Below, piece after piece: positions 30,871 to 41,765 of a stretch of DNA of 64,000 nucleotides (position 1 is the first letter of the stretch; each line of letters begins with the position of its first letter). The position numbers and the translations under genes are program-made. A model generated the notes under the pieces. It ran no database searches, had not been told where the DNA came from, and saw only the letters and a program-made list of their open reading frames with translations. This DNA is from Eunapius fragilis (taxonomy: Eukaryota; Porifera; Demospongiae; Spongillida; Spongillidae): the NCBI GenBank assembly GCA_963681505.1, contig OY811973.1, forward strand, positions 4,037,573 through 4,101,572, given 5' to 3'.

Positions 30871-31930
30871 TAACATATGAATATAGTTTGGATAAATTGT
30901 TACTGTTGATAATATTACATTCATGAGAATCATAAAAGGACTGTGTTGTAAGTTCATATTCTTTAGCAATTTTTTGTAGATCACTCTGTCCTTATGATAC
31001 CCTTTAAGAGTAACAATTGGCGAATATGCTTTAGACGTGGTAGTTTGATACATGACACAATTCTTAAAGGAACAAACCTCTCAATGCATTCATTGAGCTT
31101 CATAGAGAAAACATTCCAAAACTCATCAACTGAACAAGATTGTTGAAGCATTAACCAATCGATATCCAGAAGGAAAGATATCATCAAAGGGTAATTTGCA
31201 GCCCTAAAATCTCAATTATACGAGATAGAGTTTGCGGGATGATTGCAAGGACATATAACCGTGAATTCAACAGTTGAATGATCACAAGAGACAACAAAGG
31301 GATCAACAACTGAAATATCAAACATTATACTTACACCGGAAACCATCACAAGGTCGATACAGAGATTACCACGAGTAGGGAGATTAACAAGCTGGGTAAG
31401 CCCATTTTATAAAATAGATGTCAAGAAAAGGCTGCTGCACATTGAACCAGCATTAACAGGTACACTCCAATCAATGTTAGGATAGTTAAAATCACCAATC
31501 ACTACAACAGGCATCTTATAGTTGCAGTAATTGTCAAGAAATGAACATAAGCATGATGTATGAGCAATATCATTTGCCAAAGGAGGGTTATAAATACAAA
31601 TAAACCGATACTGTTGAGAGGGAAATAACATGTCAACAATGATGCATTCATGCTGTTGAAAACACGATGTGAGATCAATACATACAGTTTTCAAGCCATG
31701 TTTAACAATAACAGCTACACCTCCAAATTTATCTGGTCTATCTTTCCGTATCAATGTGTATGAGGAATTTGACAGAAGAAGAGAATCAGTGATAGCAGAA
31801 TGAAGCCATGTTTCAGTGACAAAAATGAGATCATAATCAGATGCCAAGAGCAAGATATTCAAATCAATCAGTTTGTTACATAATGATCGCGCATTTAATA
31901 ATTTACATCTCTAAATACCATTCCCTACCT
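30871..31930 (-). pseudogene. APE-type LINE ORF2, endonuclease and linker part
   Basis: The frame 31862-31407 shows the apurinic-like endonuclease: DLIFVTETWLHSAI, RKDRPDKFGGVAVIVK and VVVIGDFNYPNIDW (catalytic Glu and GDFN motifs). The linker (31187-30981) has DEFWNVFSMKLNECIERFVP, typical of the region between endonuclease and RT. It is continuous in order with the RT downstream and ORF1 upstream, but frames are broken. Confidence 0.85.
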
Positions 31931-31937
31931 GCCTGTC

Positions 31938-32594
31938 CTATGGGTTAGTACTTGGACTGGACACACTTTGTTGAGAAGAGTTGGAGTCAACTACTCGTCG
32001 TTCCTTAATTGTCCACTGTGAAACAGGGCCCCGCCTATCAATGTAGTATTCCAGACCAGTTTCATTTTTCTTTTTACGCACTATGTCATAAAGGCCACGA
32101 ATATGAGTGCGTTCAGCAGCTGCAGTATGGCTGGGGCGCACAAAAACCTTTTTGAATTTAACAGACTCTTTCAGAATCGTGGCCTTGCGTAGAACCACAG
32201 ACCTCTGAGCAGCGTTGGCAACACAGACCTTGACTAAACGCGGATTGACATTGGATCCCCCGTTTGGCTCTTTCCCTAGTTGAAAGGCATCAATTAGAAA
32301 AACACTATCTTCGCTCAAGGAATCAAAAATTTCTTTCACAAGGGCCTTATCTGTAACAACATTGCCAGTTTCCTGAACTCCAGAAAGAATTATGCACATC
32401 TTTTCATCATGGGCCGAGATAGTCTCCTTTACCGCCTTGTCAGCATCCACACCTATATTACATACTGCTCCACATTGTGCAGGCAAAGACCCTCCAAAAC
32501 CGCCTCAGTCTTTGCCACAAACTCCACAAATTTCTGCTCAAGGTTAGAAACCCTGAGTGGCAAGTTCTTCAGTGAGATTTCACAACTCAGACAA
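31938..32594 (-). pseudogene. APE-type LINE ORF1, 3' portion
   Basis: Frame 32486-31938 has SVFLIDAFQLGK, VNPRLVKVCVANAAQRSVVL and FVRPSHTAAAERTHIRGLYD, the nucleic-acid-binding ORF1 fold of CR1/L2-type LINEs. The preceding segment (32594-32480) in another frame gives CLSCEISLKNLPLRVSNLEQ and KFVEF, a coiled-coil lead-in. At 32594 the ORF is cut by the 8.2-kb transposon and resumes at 40820. Confidence 0.8.
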
Positions 32595-32599
32595 CCCAG

Positions 32600-32810
32600 T
32601 GAAAAATTCTTACGTATCTTGGCCAGGATCCTGGCCAAGATTGCAAGATTTATCCAAGATGCAACCCAAGATACCAAGGTGTAACTCAGGATAGCCAAGA
32701 TGCCAAGCCGCAACCCAAGATGGCAAGATACAAACCAAGATGAGTAGGCCAAGATGGCAAGATATAATCAAGTAGCCAAGATGTCAAGATGCAATCTATG
32801 ATGTCAAGCT
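32600..32810. repeat. Left subterminal CCAAGAT/ATCTTGG repeats
   Basis: TATCTTGGCC, TCCTGGCCAAGATTGC, ATCCAAGATGC, CCCAAGAT, GCCAAGATG and GGCAAGAT recur about twelve times in 210 bp next to the element end. The right end (40590-40810) carries the same word. Confidence 0.7.
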
Positions 32811-35354
32811 GATAAACATATAATAAGATAGCTCAGTATTGTATCCATTTTAGTAAACAGCATATGTAAATATGATTTTCATAGCAAGATGTGCATAAAT
32901 TATTGTTAGGTATATGCTAATGATAGATAATATTAATGTTCATCAGCACATATATATTACAACTGAAAATGACATTTTGCACGCAATACATGTGTAAGAT
33001 ATTAATGATGTTCATATATATTGGGCTGAAATATAATTACATCAGTAGGTGAGTATTTGATAGGTACATGAACACACTTTCTTAAAATTGAAATAACTGG
33101 AGCAGCCACTACATTATTTGTGAGTGATATTTTCTTAACTACAACAAAATACGAATTCAGTTGCATATTTCTGAAGGACTTGAGGTCATGTATTGTTGGT
33201 GACACATTGTCCAGGATTCCTTGAGATACCCGTTCGTAAACATCAATTATTGCTATATGATCTGCATTCTTCAATACACAAAATTTTCTTATTGAACCCA
33301 ACATCAATGTGTCATGATACATGATTTCACAAACCGAACTGTCACGTGCCAATTTGGTCTTTTTAGCTTGATATGCAGTTCCATTTATCATATATGATAA
33401 ATAAGTAGGTAGAACCTTGTCAGAAACCCTGTAATCTGAATTGGATAAAATATTTGCTTCATCTGTTAAAAGCTGTGTGTTTCTGCACTTTCCCAGGGGT
33501 CCATTATTGATATTTACACTTTGATTAAAAAATGCAACAGTACGTGCACTTTCCACAGGTAATGCATTTATGTGAGCTGTCATTGAGTAGTTCATTGTGA
33601 TGCCACGAATCAAGCTGGGTATAAAATTCCTACACCCATGCCTATGTTGCTTTATGTGCCCATTCATATTTTCAAAACCAAAGCAGGAGTATGCCCACAG
33701 AGGTCCTAACATTTGCACAAATCTGGAAAGATGAACAACACTGTGCAAGTTTGGTGACAGCATCTCTTCAGGATACAGTTGTGGCACAAGATTGTAAAAT
33801 AGTACCAACATTTCATCAGCAGCTCTGATGTCTTCAGAAGTTATACGTGTTCCAAGTAAAATGTGCATAGCCGTAACTAATAGAGCAAAGTGGTGAACAT
33901 AGTCAGGAGGCAAAATTTTGGTAAGAATTGGAAGGCTATAATACAACAACCAAACTTTATACTCTGATGCCTTCCAATAGGCTTGAGCTGTTCCAGTTTC
34001 TCTCGGGGATCGCCTAAACTCGTGTGGTGGTTTAATTCTAAGCAGATACTTGTTTATGATGTTGACTACTTTTCCAAGATAGAATCTAAGTTCAGCATAC
34101 TTTGGATTGATCCAACAACATAAAAATGCTTTCACCACACCTTCTAGAATAGCATGCATATAGTCAATAGGTATATGGTATATTGAAATGAAGGGTGCCA
34201 ATAGAGATATTCCTTTTACTCCAAACACAGGCCTTCCCAACATAATTGCTTTTTTCGCCCACACAGCTATTTCAAAAGGTGTGCGAATTTTGTGTGGTTC
34301 AATTGGAAGGTAGAGGTGTCGGTGACACTTATGTATACCCCTGTCTGTACAATAAGGACATCCATAATAACCGTTGTATTGTGTTATATTTAATGCTGTC
34401 ACTGGAAAATCAAAAACTCCTGCTATAAGTTTAGCTTTTACAACCTTTGTGCCATCAGGGGTTGATATTTCTATACCCTTAGTTTCAAGCTGTTGTATTT
34501 TTGAAAGTGTTGGTGGAAGAAGGATATCCATCGGTGGTTTGCATGGTCCAAGCCATAAAGCACCTACCATAGTATTTTCTGCATTCATTCGAGTTAATGG
34601 TGGAAGTGATGAAGCAAAGGCCAAAGGGTCATACCTGACGAAAGTATTGGTGAAAGACAATGCATTAATTATTATGATGAACAGCAAACCCTTCATACTG
34701 ATTTGTGATCATAAATTGAATCTTAATGTGTGTGTGTAGATGTATAGAATGAGGAATCTTTGTAGAAAAATTAAATTGTGCCAAGTTTATATTATTTCAA
34801 CATATCTACTTACCCTTGTACAAATGAACACTAACCTGATGACTTGAAAACAGGAACTCCATCGCAACACATAATAAGTCCTGTATGCTCTGGCACTGAA
34901 AGAAACTGCCCTTCTTTCCGAAGTGCTGCTGCTTCCATCCGAAATGTCACCAATGATGCCTTCATTAGTATTGTGAGTTTTATAGAAGTACTGAGATATT
35001 TCATTCCACTTTTCTGCATGAAATTAAACACACTGCCATGTATTTTAAAACTTACATGCTTGCTTACCTGAATAAATTATTCTCAAATGCCTTTCAAACG
35101 GAAGAACTGCAAAGTAACATGTCTGTGCTTTGTTAACCCTACAATGCTGCTCTGAACACTTATTTAAACCTTCCAAATTTTGCATACATAGTGAACAATA
35201 CTTCTGGATGGTATAATCATATTCACACATGAATTGCTTCCATAGCTGGTAAGGTGTTTTTGCACATTGATTGATATCTGAACAGTGGATTGATACCAAT
35301 TCTAACAATTTACTGGTAGCACATTTGCTTAAGTGGTTTGTAACTGAAAAATAG

Positions 35355-35920
35355 TTGCATGCTAGTCAGCTAGCTTCCTTACTAAGTGATGCACCTAAGT
35401 ATAGGGCACTTCCACTTATACTACTTCTGCAGACATCATCTTCCATAATCTCAAACTGTTCATTGTCACTGTCATCACTATCACCCTCTATGCCCTTGCT
35501 CTGTTCACCTACATCATCACTGTCACCCTCTATACCATTTCTCTGTTCATTATCACTGACATCATCATCTTCTATGCTGTCCTCACTTACATCATTACTA
35601 TCTCCTTCTACACCCTTGCTCTGTTCATTATCACTGACATCATCATCATCCTCTGTGCTGTCTTCGTTCTGTTCATTGTGACCAACATCATTACTATCAC
35701 CCTCAAACCCTCATCATCACCATCATCCTCTATGCACTTACTCTGTTCATTGTCACTGACATAATAACTATTATTGCTCTGTTCACTGACATCATCACTA
35801 TTACCTTTATCTTTACTGGTGAAATGTTCACTATCATTGCTGCCCCCTTGACCATCTCCATTATCGTTATAGTATTCACCTTCCTGTTTCAAGTCTGCTA
35901 TTTTCAATGCAACCTGCAAT
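35355..35920 (-). repeat. Acidic coding repeat in the transposase gene
   Basis: Tandem units of about 40-60 bp encode VSDNEQSKGIEGDSDD-like peptides on the minus strand, rich in Asp, Glu, Ser and Asn. The plus-strand Ser-rich open frame is its shadow. A frame shift lies near 35715. Confidence 0.7.
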
Positions 35921-36559
35921 ACTTGAAGAAGCCGTACTTTCCATTAAAGATTCATCATGACCTTCCAAATCTGGAATGAATGAAAGCTAATGAACACATA
36001 AAAAATGACTATAAGTAACAATTTAAATAAAAGCCATGGCACAGAGGAAGGTGAAAATGCATTCCTCCCAGCTCCATGTAGAGATATCATCAACAACATT
36101 TGTAGATGCAATATGGGAGCCAACAAAGCGTGCACAACATAACTATATTTGGTGGGCATACTTACATGCTGCTCCTCTTACGGTTGATAAACTACTTGCA
36201 TCCACATTTGCATGCAGCTCTGAAAAATAGATATCAGTTCATAATCAATGTTAGATTACATACTAAAACAAGCATACTAGTCTTAGCATTCCACCAGCGA
36301 AGTGTTCGTCCTGGAACAGGGACTTTTGGGTCATGGCAATACTTCCTCCGAACACCTTTGCTTGCTACAGTGCAGCACATGAATGGGTATGCTCATAAAA
36401 TGCACATTGATACACATGCAGTTAAATATGCATGGGAGAAAATAAAAAAAGTATCATTTGATTGATAACGTACCCTCATGCTCTTGGATATACATCGGAA
36501 TAGGAATGCTGGGATTCCAAAGGTATTCTCGATATCTCTTTCGAACAGGCACACCATCT

Positions 36560-37580
36560 ACATGTAAGTAAGTTGAGTTGCAATGCAAAGGTATACACAA
36601 CATAAAAAGGTTCCCAAGATCAATGAAAACATTATTAACTGTATAAACTTTAAGTTTAATTGCTACGAAATATTGTACTTATGTGTGAAGAGAAAAGACC
36701 AAAAATGAACTGGAAGCCAAGAATATTATATGATTAAATATATAGGGGAAGTGACAACTTAACACATTTAATTTGTTCGCACTGATTGTCCAGGTGCTAA
36801 ATTACGCAGGCCCATAGGCAGCATTAGAAAAGTGGTCAGGTTGGTAATAGGACTGAAAGAAATAGCAGCTAGGGGGGCTGGGGGATTGCTGTAAGCACCC
36901 CCAGCGAGGTCTGGGGTGGAACCCCAGAAGCTAACGCATTTCCGTGAATCTGAGAGGCAGTTTTGGCAGCAAAATTGCTATGTAGCAATGAAATCTTCCC
37001 CTGCATGAAGTAATGAATCAAAGACCCGAACAACACTCTACCTTTAATGCCCCTCTGTATTTAAAAAATAAATAAATATATATATTGATGCTTACTAAAT
37101 AATACACCAAACGCTCATTTAGGGAAGTTGTACTTAATGAGGTGATTAGGGTTTTCTCCAACATCTAAAAGAATCTCAGATGACGATTGAAAGTTATAGC
37201 GTCGATTGAACAGTCATCCATGAGGCGCTCACGTTGACTACAATACTGAATACTAAAATCTATAACGATATAAATGTGACTGGTTTTTAAAATTAGAAAC
37301 AAAAAATAGCAGCGGATTGCAATTTCATATACATGTAGCTATTCAATGGCCAGATCTAGAACTAAACAACCATGAAAACTGTTTAGCTGATAACCTGTGA
37401 ATATAATTATTATATAATTATCCATACCGTGACCGGGTATAGTATACACACAATTGTATATCGTTTTCAGCCGTTTCTGTCGGGGTGGACCTTATATTAA
37501 GTTTAGCTTGGGCAAAAAGTGGTCAGGCTATAGCCCGAATGCCTGACCGGCTGCCACGGCCTGTTACGTACGATAACACA
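36560..37580 (-). other. Intron region of the transposase gene, nothing else seen
   Basis: Between presumed exon 2 (36474-36557) and exon 1 (37585-37615). AT-rich, with no domain-bearing frame and no clear repeat. Confidence 0.45.
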
Positions 37581-37687
37581 TCACCTTCACTTTCATCTGC
37601 TGCAGCCGGATCCATGAAAAAGTAGGTATGCCGATCAGAATGCAGTGGAATCCTCAGGCGCTGTTACTTTTGATGGGCCGTAAAGTA

Positions 37688-37910
37688 ATACACACCCAGG
37701 AAAGTTCAAATTTGTATCATAACTCATATTTGTATCATAGCAAAAAACATATTTGAAACATCGATCTTAGCAAGCAGATATGTATCAAATATGTTTTCTA
37801 ATATGTTACAAATACACATATCTGATACAATTATGTATACGCTTGCGGAGATGAATGTTTCAAATATGTATTACGTATTTGATACAAAATTAACTTTCCT
37901 GGTGGTGTAT
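37688..37910. mobile_element. MITE between the divergent transposon genes
   Basis: Ends ATACACACCCAGGAAAGTT and AACTTTCCTGGTGGTGTAT are inverted repeats with about two mismatches. The interior carries TTTGTATCA/TGATACAAA words in both orientations. It sits 73 bp upstream of the transposase ATG and 170 bp upstream of the BEN-gene ATG, so it lies in their shared promoter region. Confidence 0.7.
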
Positions 37911-38079
37911 ATTTAGAGCACACACCTTAATTTAATTACTGTAGCGTCACGTGCTAAAAGAGTTGGTCTCTTTTGTTCAACGGCGGGCCACTTTGTTTTC
38001 AGACGGGGCGGGCGCACTCTTCAATTTACGTGCTTTCTAGCGTGCACGTGATATTGCAGGAGAACTTTGCGCACTGGCT

Positions 38080-40222
38080 ATGCCTCCTAAGAGACCAGCG
38101 CGATTACCGAAAAGGTACGACGACCTTGTTAGCACCCATGTGGAAGAAGCCACAAAGAGTGAGTTCCGGCAGCTTACAAAAATGTGGCAATGTGATGCAT
38201 ATATGAGGCATGGTTTTTGTAGTTTAACCAAAAATTAAAAAAAAAACTGCCTGCATGGGATTCATGCATGCATGTGTAGCGCGGGAATAGCGTAAAAGCC
38301 ATATATATATATACGATTTAGTCCTATGGCCAGTTTTGTATACACTTGTCTATTTTCGACACAGCGCTAGCATTTGCCATTGTCGCGGGGGGCCGGTGTT
38401 TGGGAAGGATGATAGACTAGAAACTCTTACCTGTGGGTGAGAGTGCGTCCTCTGAAGATATAAACAGTGGTAGGCGTTATTTACGTACGCTGAACTACCT
38501 TTTCAGAGTGGTGCAATGTGTTGTGCATTGAAGATAATCGAACGTACAGATGCCTGTCGAGTACGCTATCTATTGAAGATAAAGGGGTTGTTGAAGAAGA
38601 CGATCTGATACCAGGAGCAGGGAAAAACAAAGGGAAACTGTATACAGTAGTTCTACAGGAAGTGGATGGTAAGCATATGGACTAATTTCTTGCACTGACC
38701 TGTACAGGTAACCGTTTAAAAGAATTTTCAAGCATGAAAAAAAAAGCCTTATTGTAATATTTATCGGTAACACAAAATCAATTTTTGCAATTACTGCATG
38801 CATTAAGTTGTCCTAGATTTGTCCAGGTTGATTACAAAAAAAATTGGTGGCTGTGATTGTAAAGATTTTTGGGACCTTTTTATGTGGATCAATGCTGCGA
38901 TATCATACCTATATATGAAATTATGAATCATTTTGAAATAGGATATTTTGAATACATGTTCCTAATAAATGGTTCACATATATATATACAATATATGTTT
39001 GCATGGTATAATGCCTTCTTATCCAAAAGGGAAGCCTAAGCCTGCTAATAAGCATTTGTTTAGTGAAGATTCTGATTCAGCAGAGGAACATGCTAAGGAA
39101 AAGGTACTCATTATGCAATATAGCTTGTGCAATTAAATTCATTTTTCATAATGTGGTGATGTTTATTTTCTTTTTCTTGTAGACATCACAGCCACAAGCA
39201 GAAATTCATAGTCAGCAGGTAAGGAGACACATGTAGTATTTTTAATCTGATATTTTTACAATCTGTGTTCAGAGATCAGTTGATCAAGATCAGAGCACCT
39301 TAGCAGCTACTAAATGTGATGTAAGATAAATTAAATCACATTTTTGGTAATCCACATGTGAATCATGACATTGACAATGACTGGCGGTCAGAGCAAACAA
39401 TGGGAAAACATAACCAGCTGTCTGAAGGTGAGTATTTTGCTTAATTTATTTTCATTCATAAATGTTTTTACACAGCAAAGTATTGATGTACTCAATAAAA
39501 ATGTAGTGGCATTGAATAGTTCCGTGCTCACATTGATCACTACTATGGGAAGGACAGACCGTGACCATCATCAATTGATGGAAAAAGTCAGTGACGGTGG
39601 CGTCCCAAATACAGAAGAAGCAGGCAAAGTTGCTATTGCAGATGTGAAAAGGCCCCAGATAACATCACCACCACCTGAAAGTGAAGAGAAATTTATAATG
39701 GTATTATCTGTTTCTATAATTTTTGAGACATAACTTAATAAATGTTTATTTCAATTTTAGGAAAATGGTGTTGATATAAGAAACATCAAGGCTCATGACA
39801 TATTCAAATATGCACTAGTCCTAATGGATGCTCTCCTCACAGAAGAAGATATGTCAACTTCATGCTTTGTTCAGTCAGAGAGGGGAACAGCAAGTGGCAA
39901 ACACCCGTTAGAACCTTCAAAAGTGAAACTCCTTGAAGGTAAATTCAATGTTTTTTTTTACTACCACCGTTTCTGTTGTGCTAATTTCATTGCTGTACAC
40001 CTTTTAAATACAAGTGGTGATATGATGATGCAATTGATTTATATATGTACAGAATGTCTGTATAGGAGGTATGGAAAGAATGCAGTTGAAGAGAACCTTA
40101 ATGCCATAAGACAGAGGTGCAACCAAAAGTGCCGAGATAAAAAAAAAGAAAAAGAAAAAGAAAGCAAAAGGCATTTGTTGACGAAGGGAGGTAGTGGTAC
40201 TTCCTCACAAACCATGTCCTAA
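38080..40222 (+). CDS. Nine-exon BEN-domain protein gene carried by the transposon
   Basis: Nine exons: 38080-38158, 38507-38668, 39030-39103, 39183-39218, 39273-39320, 39392-39427, 39476-39700, 39761-39938 and 40053-40222. All introns are GT-AG, phase is kept at every junction and no stop occurs (1008 nt, 335 aa). The N terminus is basic (MPPKRPARLPKRYDDLV). Residues of about 85-150 are polar. The C terminus matches a BEN domain: IKAHDIFKYALVLMDALLTE, CFVQSERG, HPLEPSKVKLLEECLYRRYG and IRQRCNQKCRD. BEN domains bind DNA and chromatin. The ATG at 38080 gives the only frame matching exon 2. In position and probable role it parallels TNPA of plant CACTA elements; that is inference. Confidence 0.75.
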
Positions 40223-40232
40223 CTTGCTACCC

Positions 40233-40490
40233 AGCTCAACAACTCTGTTTACTCTGCAGCTCATCAAACTGTTTACCCAGCAGCTCATATCAACTGTTTA
40301 GCCAGCTCATCAACTGTTTACCAGGTCATCAACTGTTTAGCCAGCTCATCAACTGTTTACCCTGCAGCTCATCAACTGTTTAGCCAGCTCATCAACTGTT
40401 TAGCCAGCTCATCAACTGTTTAGCCAGCTCATCAACTGTTTAGCCAGCTCATCAACTGTTTACCAGGTCATCAAGTGTTACCCATGTTTA
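40233..40490. repeat. Minisatellite, about 20-bp unit
   Basis: CAGCTCATCAACTGTTTA and variants (GGTCATC, CTGCAGCTCATC) repeat about a dozen times directly after the BEN-gene stop, probably in its 3' UTR. Confidence 0.85.
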
Positions 40491-40589
40491 TCCAGCTCAT
40501 ACACTGTACATGTATATCATTTTGATTGTAGCTATATAAATGTAAACGTTATATGCATGTACATGAAGGCAAGAATGCACTGCAAGATG

Positions 40590-40810
40590 AAACCAGGATT
40601 GAAGCCAAGAATCTTGGCCAAGAGACAAGGATTTTCCGACAAAGATCTGGGCAGGATCTTGGGCCTCTTGGCCAAGGTTAACCCCCCCAAGACCCCAGGA
40701 TCTTGGCCAAGAGAGTGCCCCCAAGATCCCAAGATCTTGGAGCCTCTTGGCCAAGATTGCTGGCCCAAGATCCCAAGATTACGATGCAAGATCTTGGCCA
40801 AGATGTTTCC
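40590..40810. repeat. Right subterminal ATCTTGGCCAAGA repeats
   Basis: GAATCTTGGCCAAGAG, GATCTTGGGCC, AAGATCCCAAGATCTTGG and GCAAGATCTTGGCCAAGATG recur about ten times up to the element's right end. Several are palindromic CCAAGATCTTGG-type words. Confidence 0.75.
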
Positions 40811-40819
40811 GCTGGGCAA

Positions 40820-40990
40820 GGAGTACACACCTTCTTTACTATAGGTAGAACATCGCAACTAACCTTGGAAAACGTACTCGAGCATTCACAGTGAAAGTAC
40901 TAACCACAGTAACTGCAAGACAATCTGTTCGGCTTTGTTACGTCCACAGTCTAACGCTCACAGACTAAGCACTGTTTACCAGGCGCCATT
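40820..40990 (-). pseudogene. APE-type LINE ORF1, 5' portion with PHD-like finger
   Basis: ATG at 40990 (minus): MAPGKQCLVCER, then LSCSYCG, YFHCEC and VKKVCTPC, which is the C-x2-C...C-x2-C...H-x-C spacing of the PHD-like finger at the start of CR1/L2 ORF1. It runs into the transposon's right border, and its frame continues at 32594 (CLSCEISLK). Two in-frame TAG codons have decayed it. Confidence 0.75.
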
Positions 40991-41591
40991 TTTTATTGAA
41001 TAATTCTACATTATGAGAACTACTACATGATTGAAATAACCCAGATTAGGTATGGTAAAGAAGCATACACTTCTATCTTGGCATACATCTGTTTCAATAA
41101 GTTCAACTTTGTCAGGTAACTAGTGTTTCAGGCGAATCAGTTATTGCAACCACCTGTACAACAGTTGTGTTTCATTTATTCATTATTGCAATTAGTAACA
41201 ATTCTGGCCATGACTTCATTGTATACTTTATATAGGGCATCCTTGGACCACTTACTACAATCATAGAGCTAATAGACACTTCATTGCCCTGAATCATGCA
41301 TTTTGAATGCATAAATGAAAGTGACATTAAAGTTTTCTGTGCTTCATGGGAGGAGGCTACCTCCCCTCCTGCACCCTCCCCAACCTGATTGCTTCTTTAC
41401 ACACCCAACCCAATGTTGGTCCCTATATAGGCTAAGGCTCAGGTAAGGAGTTCAGATGAGATAGACATTTGTACACTGATGCATGTATCTACAGAGGTAA
41501 AGCTGGTTAGAGTGGGAGCTCGTTATGACTAGAAAGTGTAGCCAGAGGAACACAACCATTATCAATAGTATGATTACCACACCTGGCTTAC
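40991..41591. other. LINE 5' UTR or intron sequence, no gene seen
   Basis: Upstream of the LINE ORF1 ATG and downstream of the LRR exon donor. No domain-bearing frame. Confidence 0.4.
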
Positions 41592-41765
41592 CTAGGCTGG
41601 CTAAGCCTCGGGCATCATGAAACTTGTTGTTTGATATGTCAAGTGAAGTCAAATTTGGGCTCATTCTGATTGCATCACAAACTTCACTCCAGCCCTCATG
41701 AGGTGGTAGTCCACAGCCCCCTAGTTTAAGTGATGTGAGGACCCTGTTCTCTCTCAACATCCTCC
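41592..41765 (-). CDS. LRR exon of an NLR-like gene
   Basis: 174-nt exon with acceptor ...CCAG before 41765 and donor GTAAGC after 41592. It encodes RMLRENRVLTSLKLGGCGLP, WSEVCDAIRMSPNLTSLDIS and NNKFHDARGLASLG, two leucine-rich repeats. Phase is 1 at both ends, so such exons can be duplicated without frame loss. It is closely related to the exons at 48686 and 58452. Confidence 0.8.

Larger units (their letters stand above)
33002..37615 (-). pseudogene. TNP2/Transposase_21-like transposase gene, multi-exon, broken
   Basis: The main exon (34696-33002) reads VGALWLGPCKPPMDILLPP, AGVFDFPVTALNITQYNGYY, GCPYC...H, then VFGVKGISLLAPF, IPIDYMHAILEGV, KPPHEFRRSPRE, YWKASEYKVWLLYYSLPIL, HSVVHLSRFVQMLGPLW and SCFGFENMNGHIKQH, all characteristic of CACTA-type transposases in animals. 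Upstream exons give YLGASLSKEAS and LELVSIHCSD (35430-35250), FLSVPEHTGLIMCCDGVPVF (34915-34840) and an acidic repeat. First exons 37615-37585, 36557-36474, 36219-36166 and from 35970 splice in frame. Breaks: an in-frame TGA near 35368 (unless a 51-nt intron is used), frame shifts near 35715 and 34935, and junctions near 34830 and 34635 that do not keep phase. Confidence 0.8.
32595..40816. mobile_element. 8.2-kb TNP2-type (CACTA-related) transposon with transposase and BEN-domain genes
   Basis: Left end CCCAGTGAAAAATTC; right end, reverse-complemented, CCCAGCGGAAAC. CAA flanks both sides (32592-32594, 40817-40819), and removing the element plus one CAA restores a LINE ORF1 reading, which fixes the borders. 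Both ends carry CCAAGAT/ATCTTGGCC repeats. Inside are two divergent genes: a TNP2/Transposase_21-type transposase (minus, 33002-37615) and a BEN-domain protein (plus, 38080-40222). Plant CACTA elements also pair a TNPD transposase with a DNA-binding TNPA and subterminal repeats, so the layout is analogous. The CCCAG ends depart from the usual CACTR. Confidence 0.8.

Noticed and set aside
32010-32022. CACTGTGAA as a possible CACTA end, matching CAGTG near 40891
   Set aside because: It lies inside conserved LINE ORF1 coding sequence, and the CAA duplication places the borders at 32595 and 40816.
35340-35392. 51-nt intron (GTGCATC...TTTTTCAG) that would remove the in-frame TGA of the transposase
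   Set aside because: It is possible by signals, but it would remove a stretch (LGASLSKEAS...) that aligns with the conserved part of relatives, so I treat the TGA as a break and keep the intron as an alternative.
35355-35681. Ser/Leu-rich plus-strand ORF
   Set aside because: Complement of the acidic repeat encoded by the transposase gene on the minus strand.
40233-40490. CRISPR-like array
   Set aside because: Tandem minisatellite with no spacers, in a eukaryotic context.
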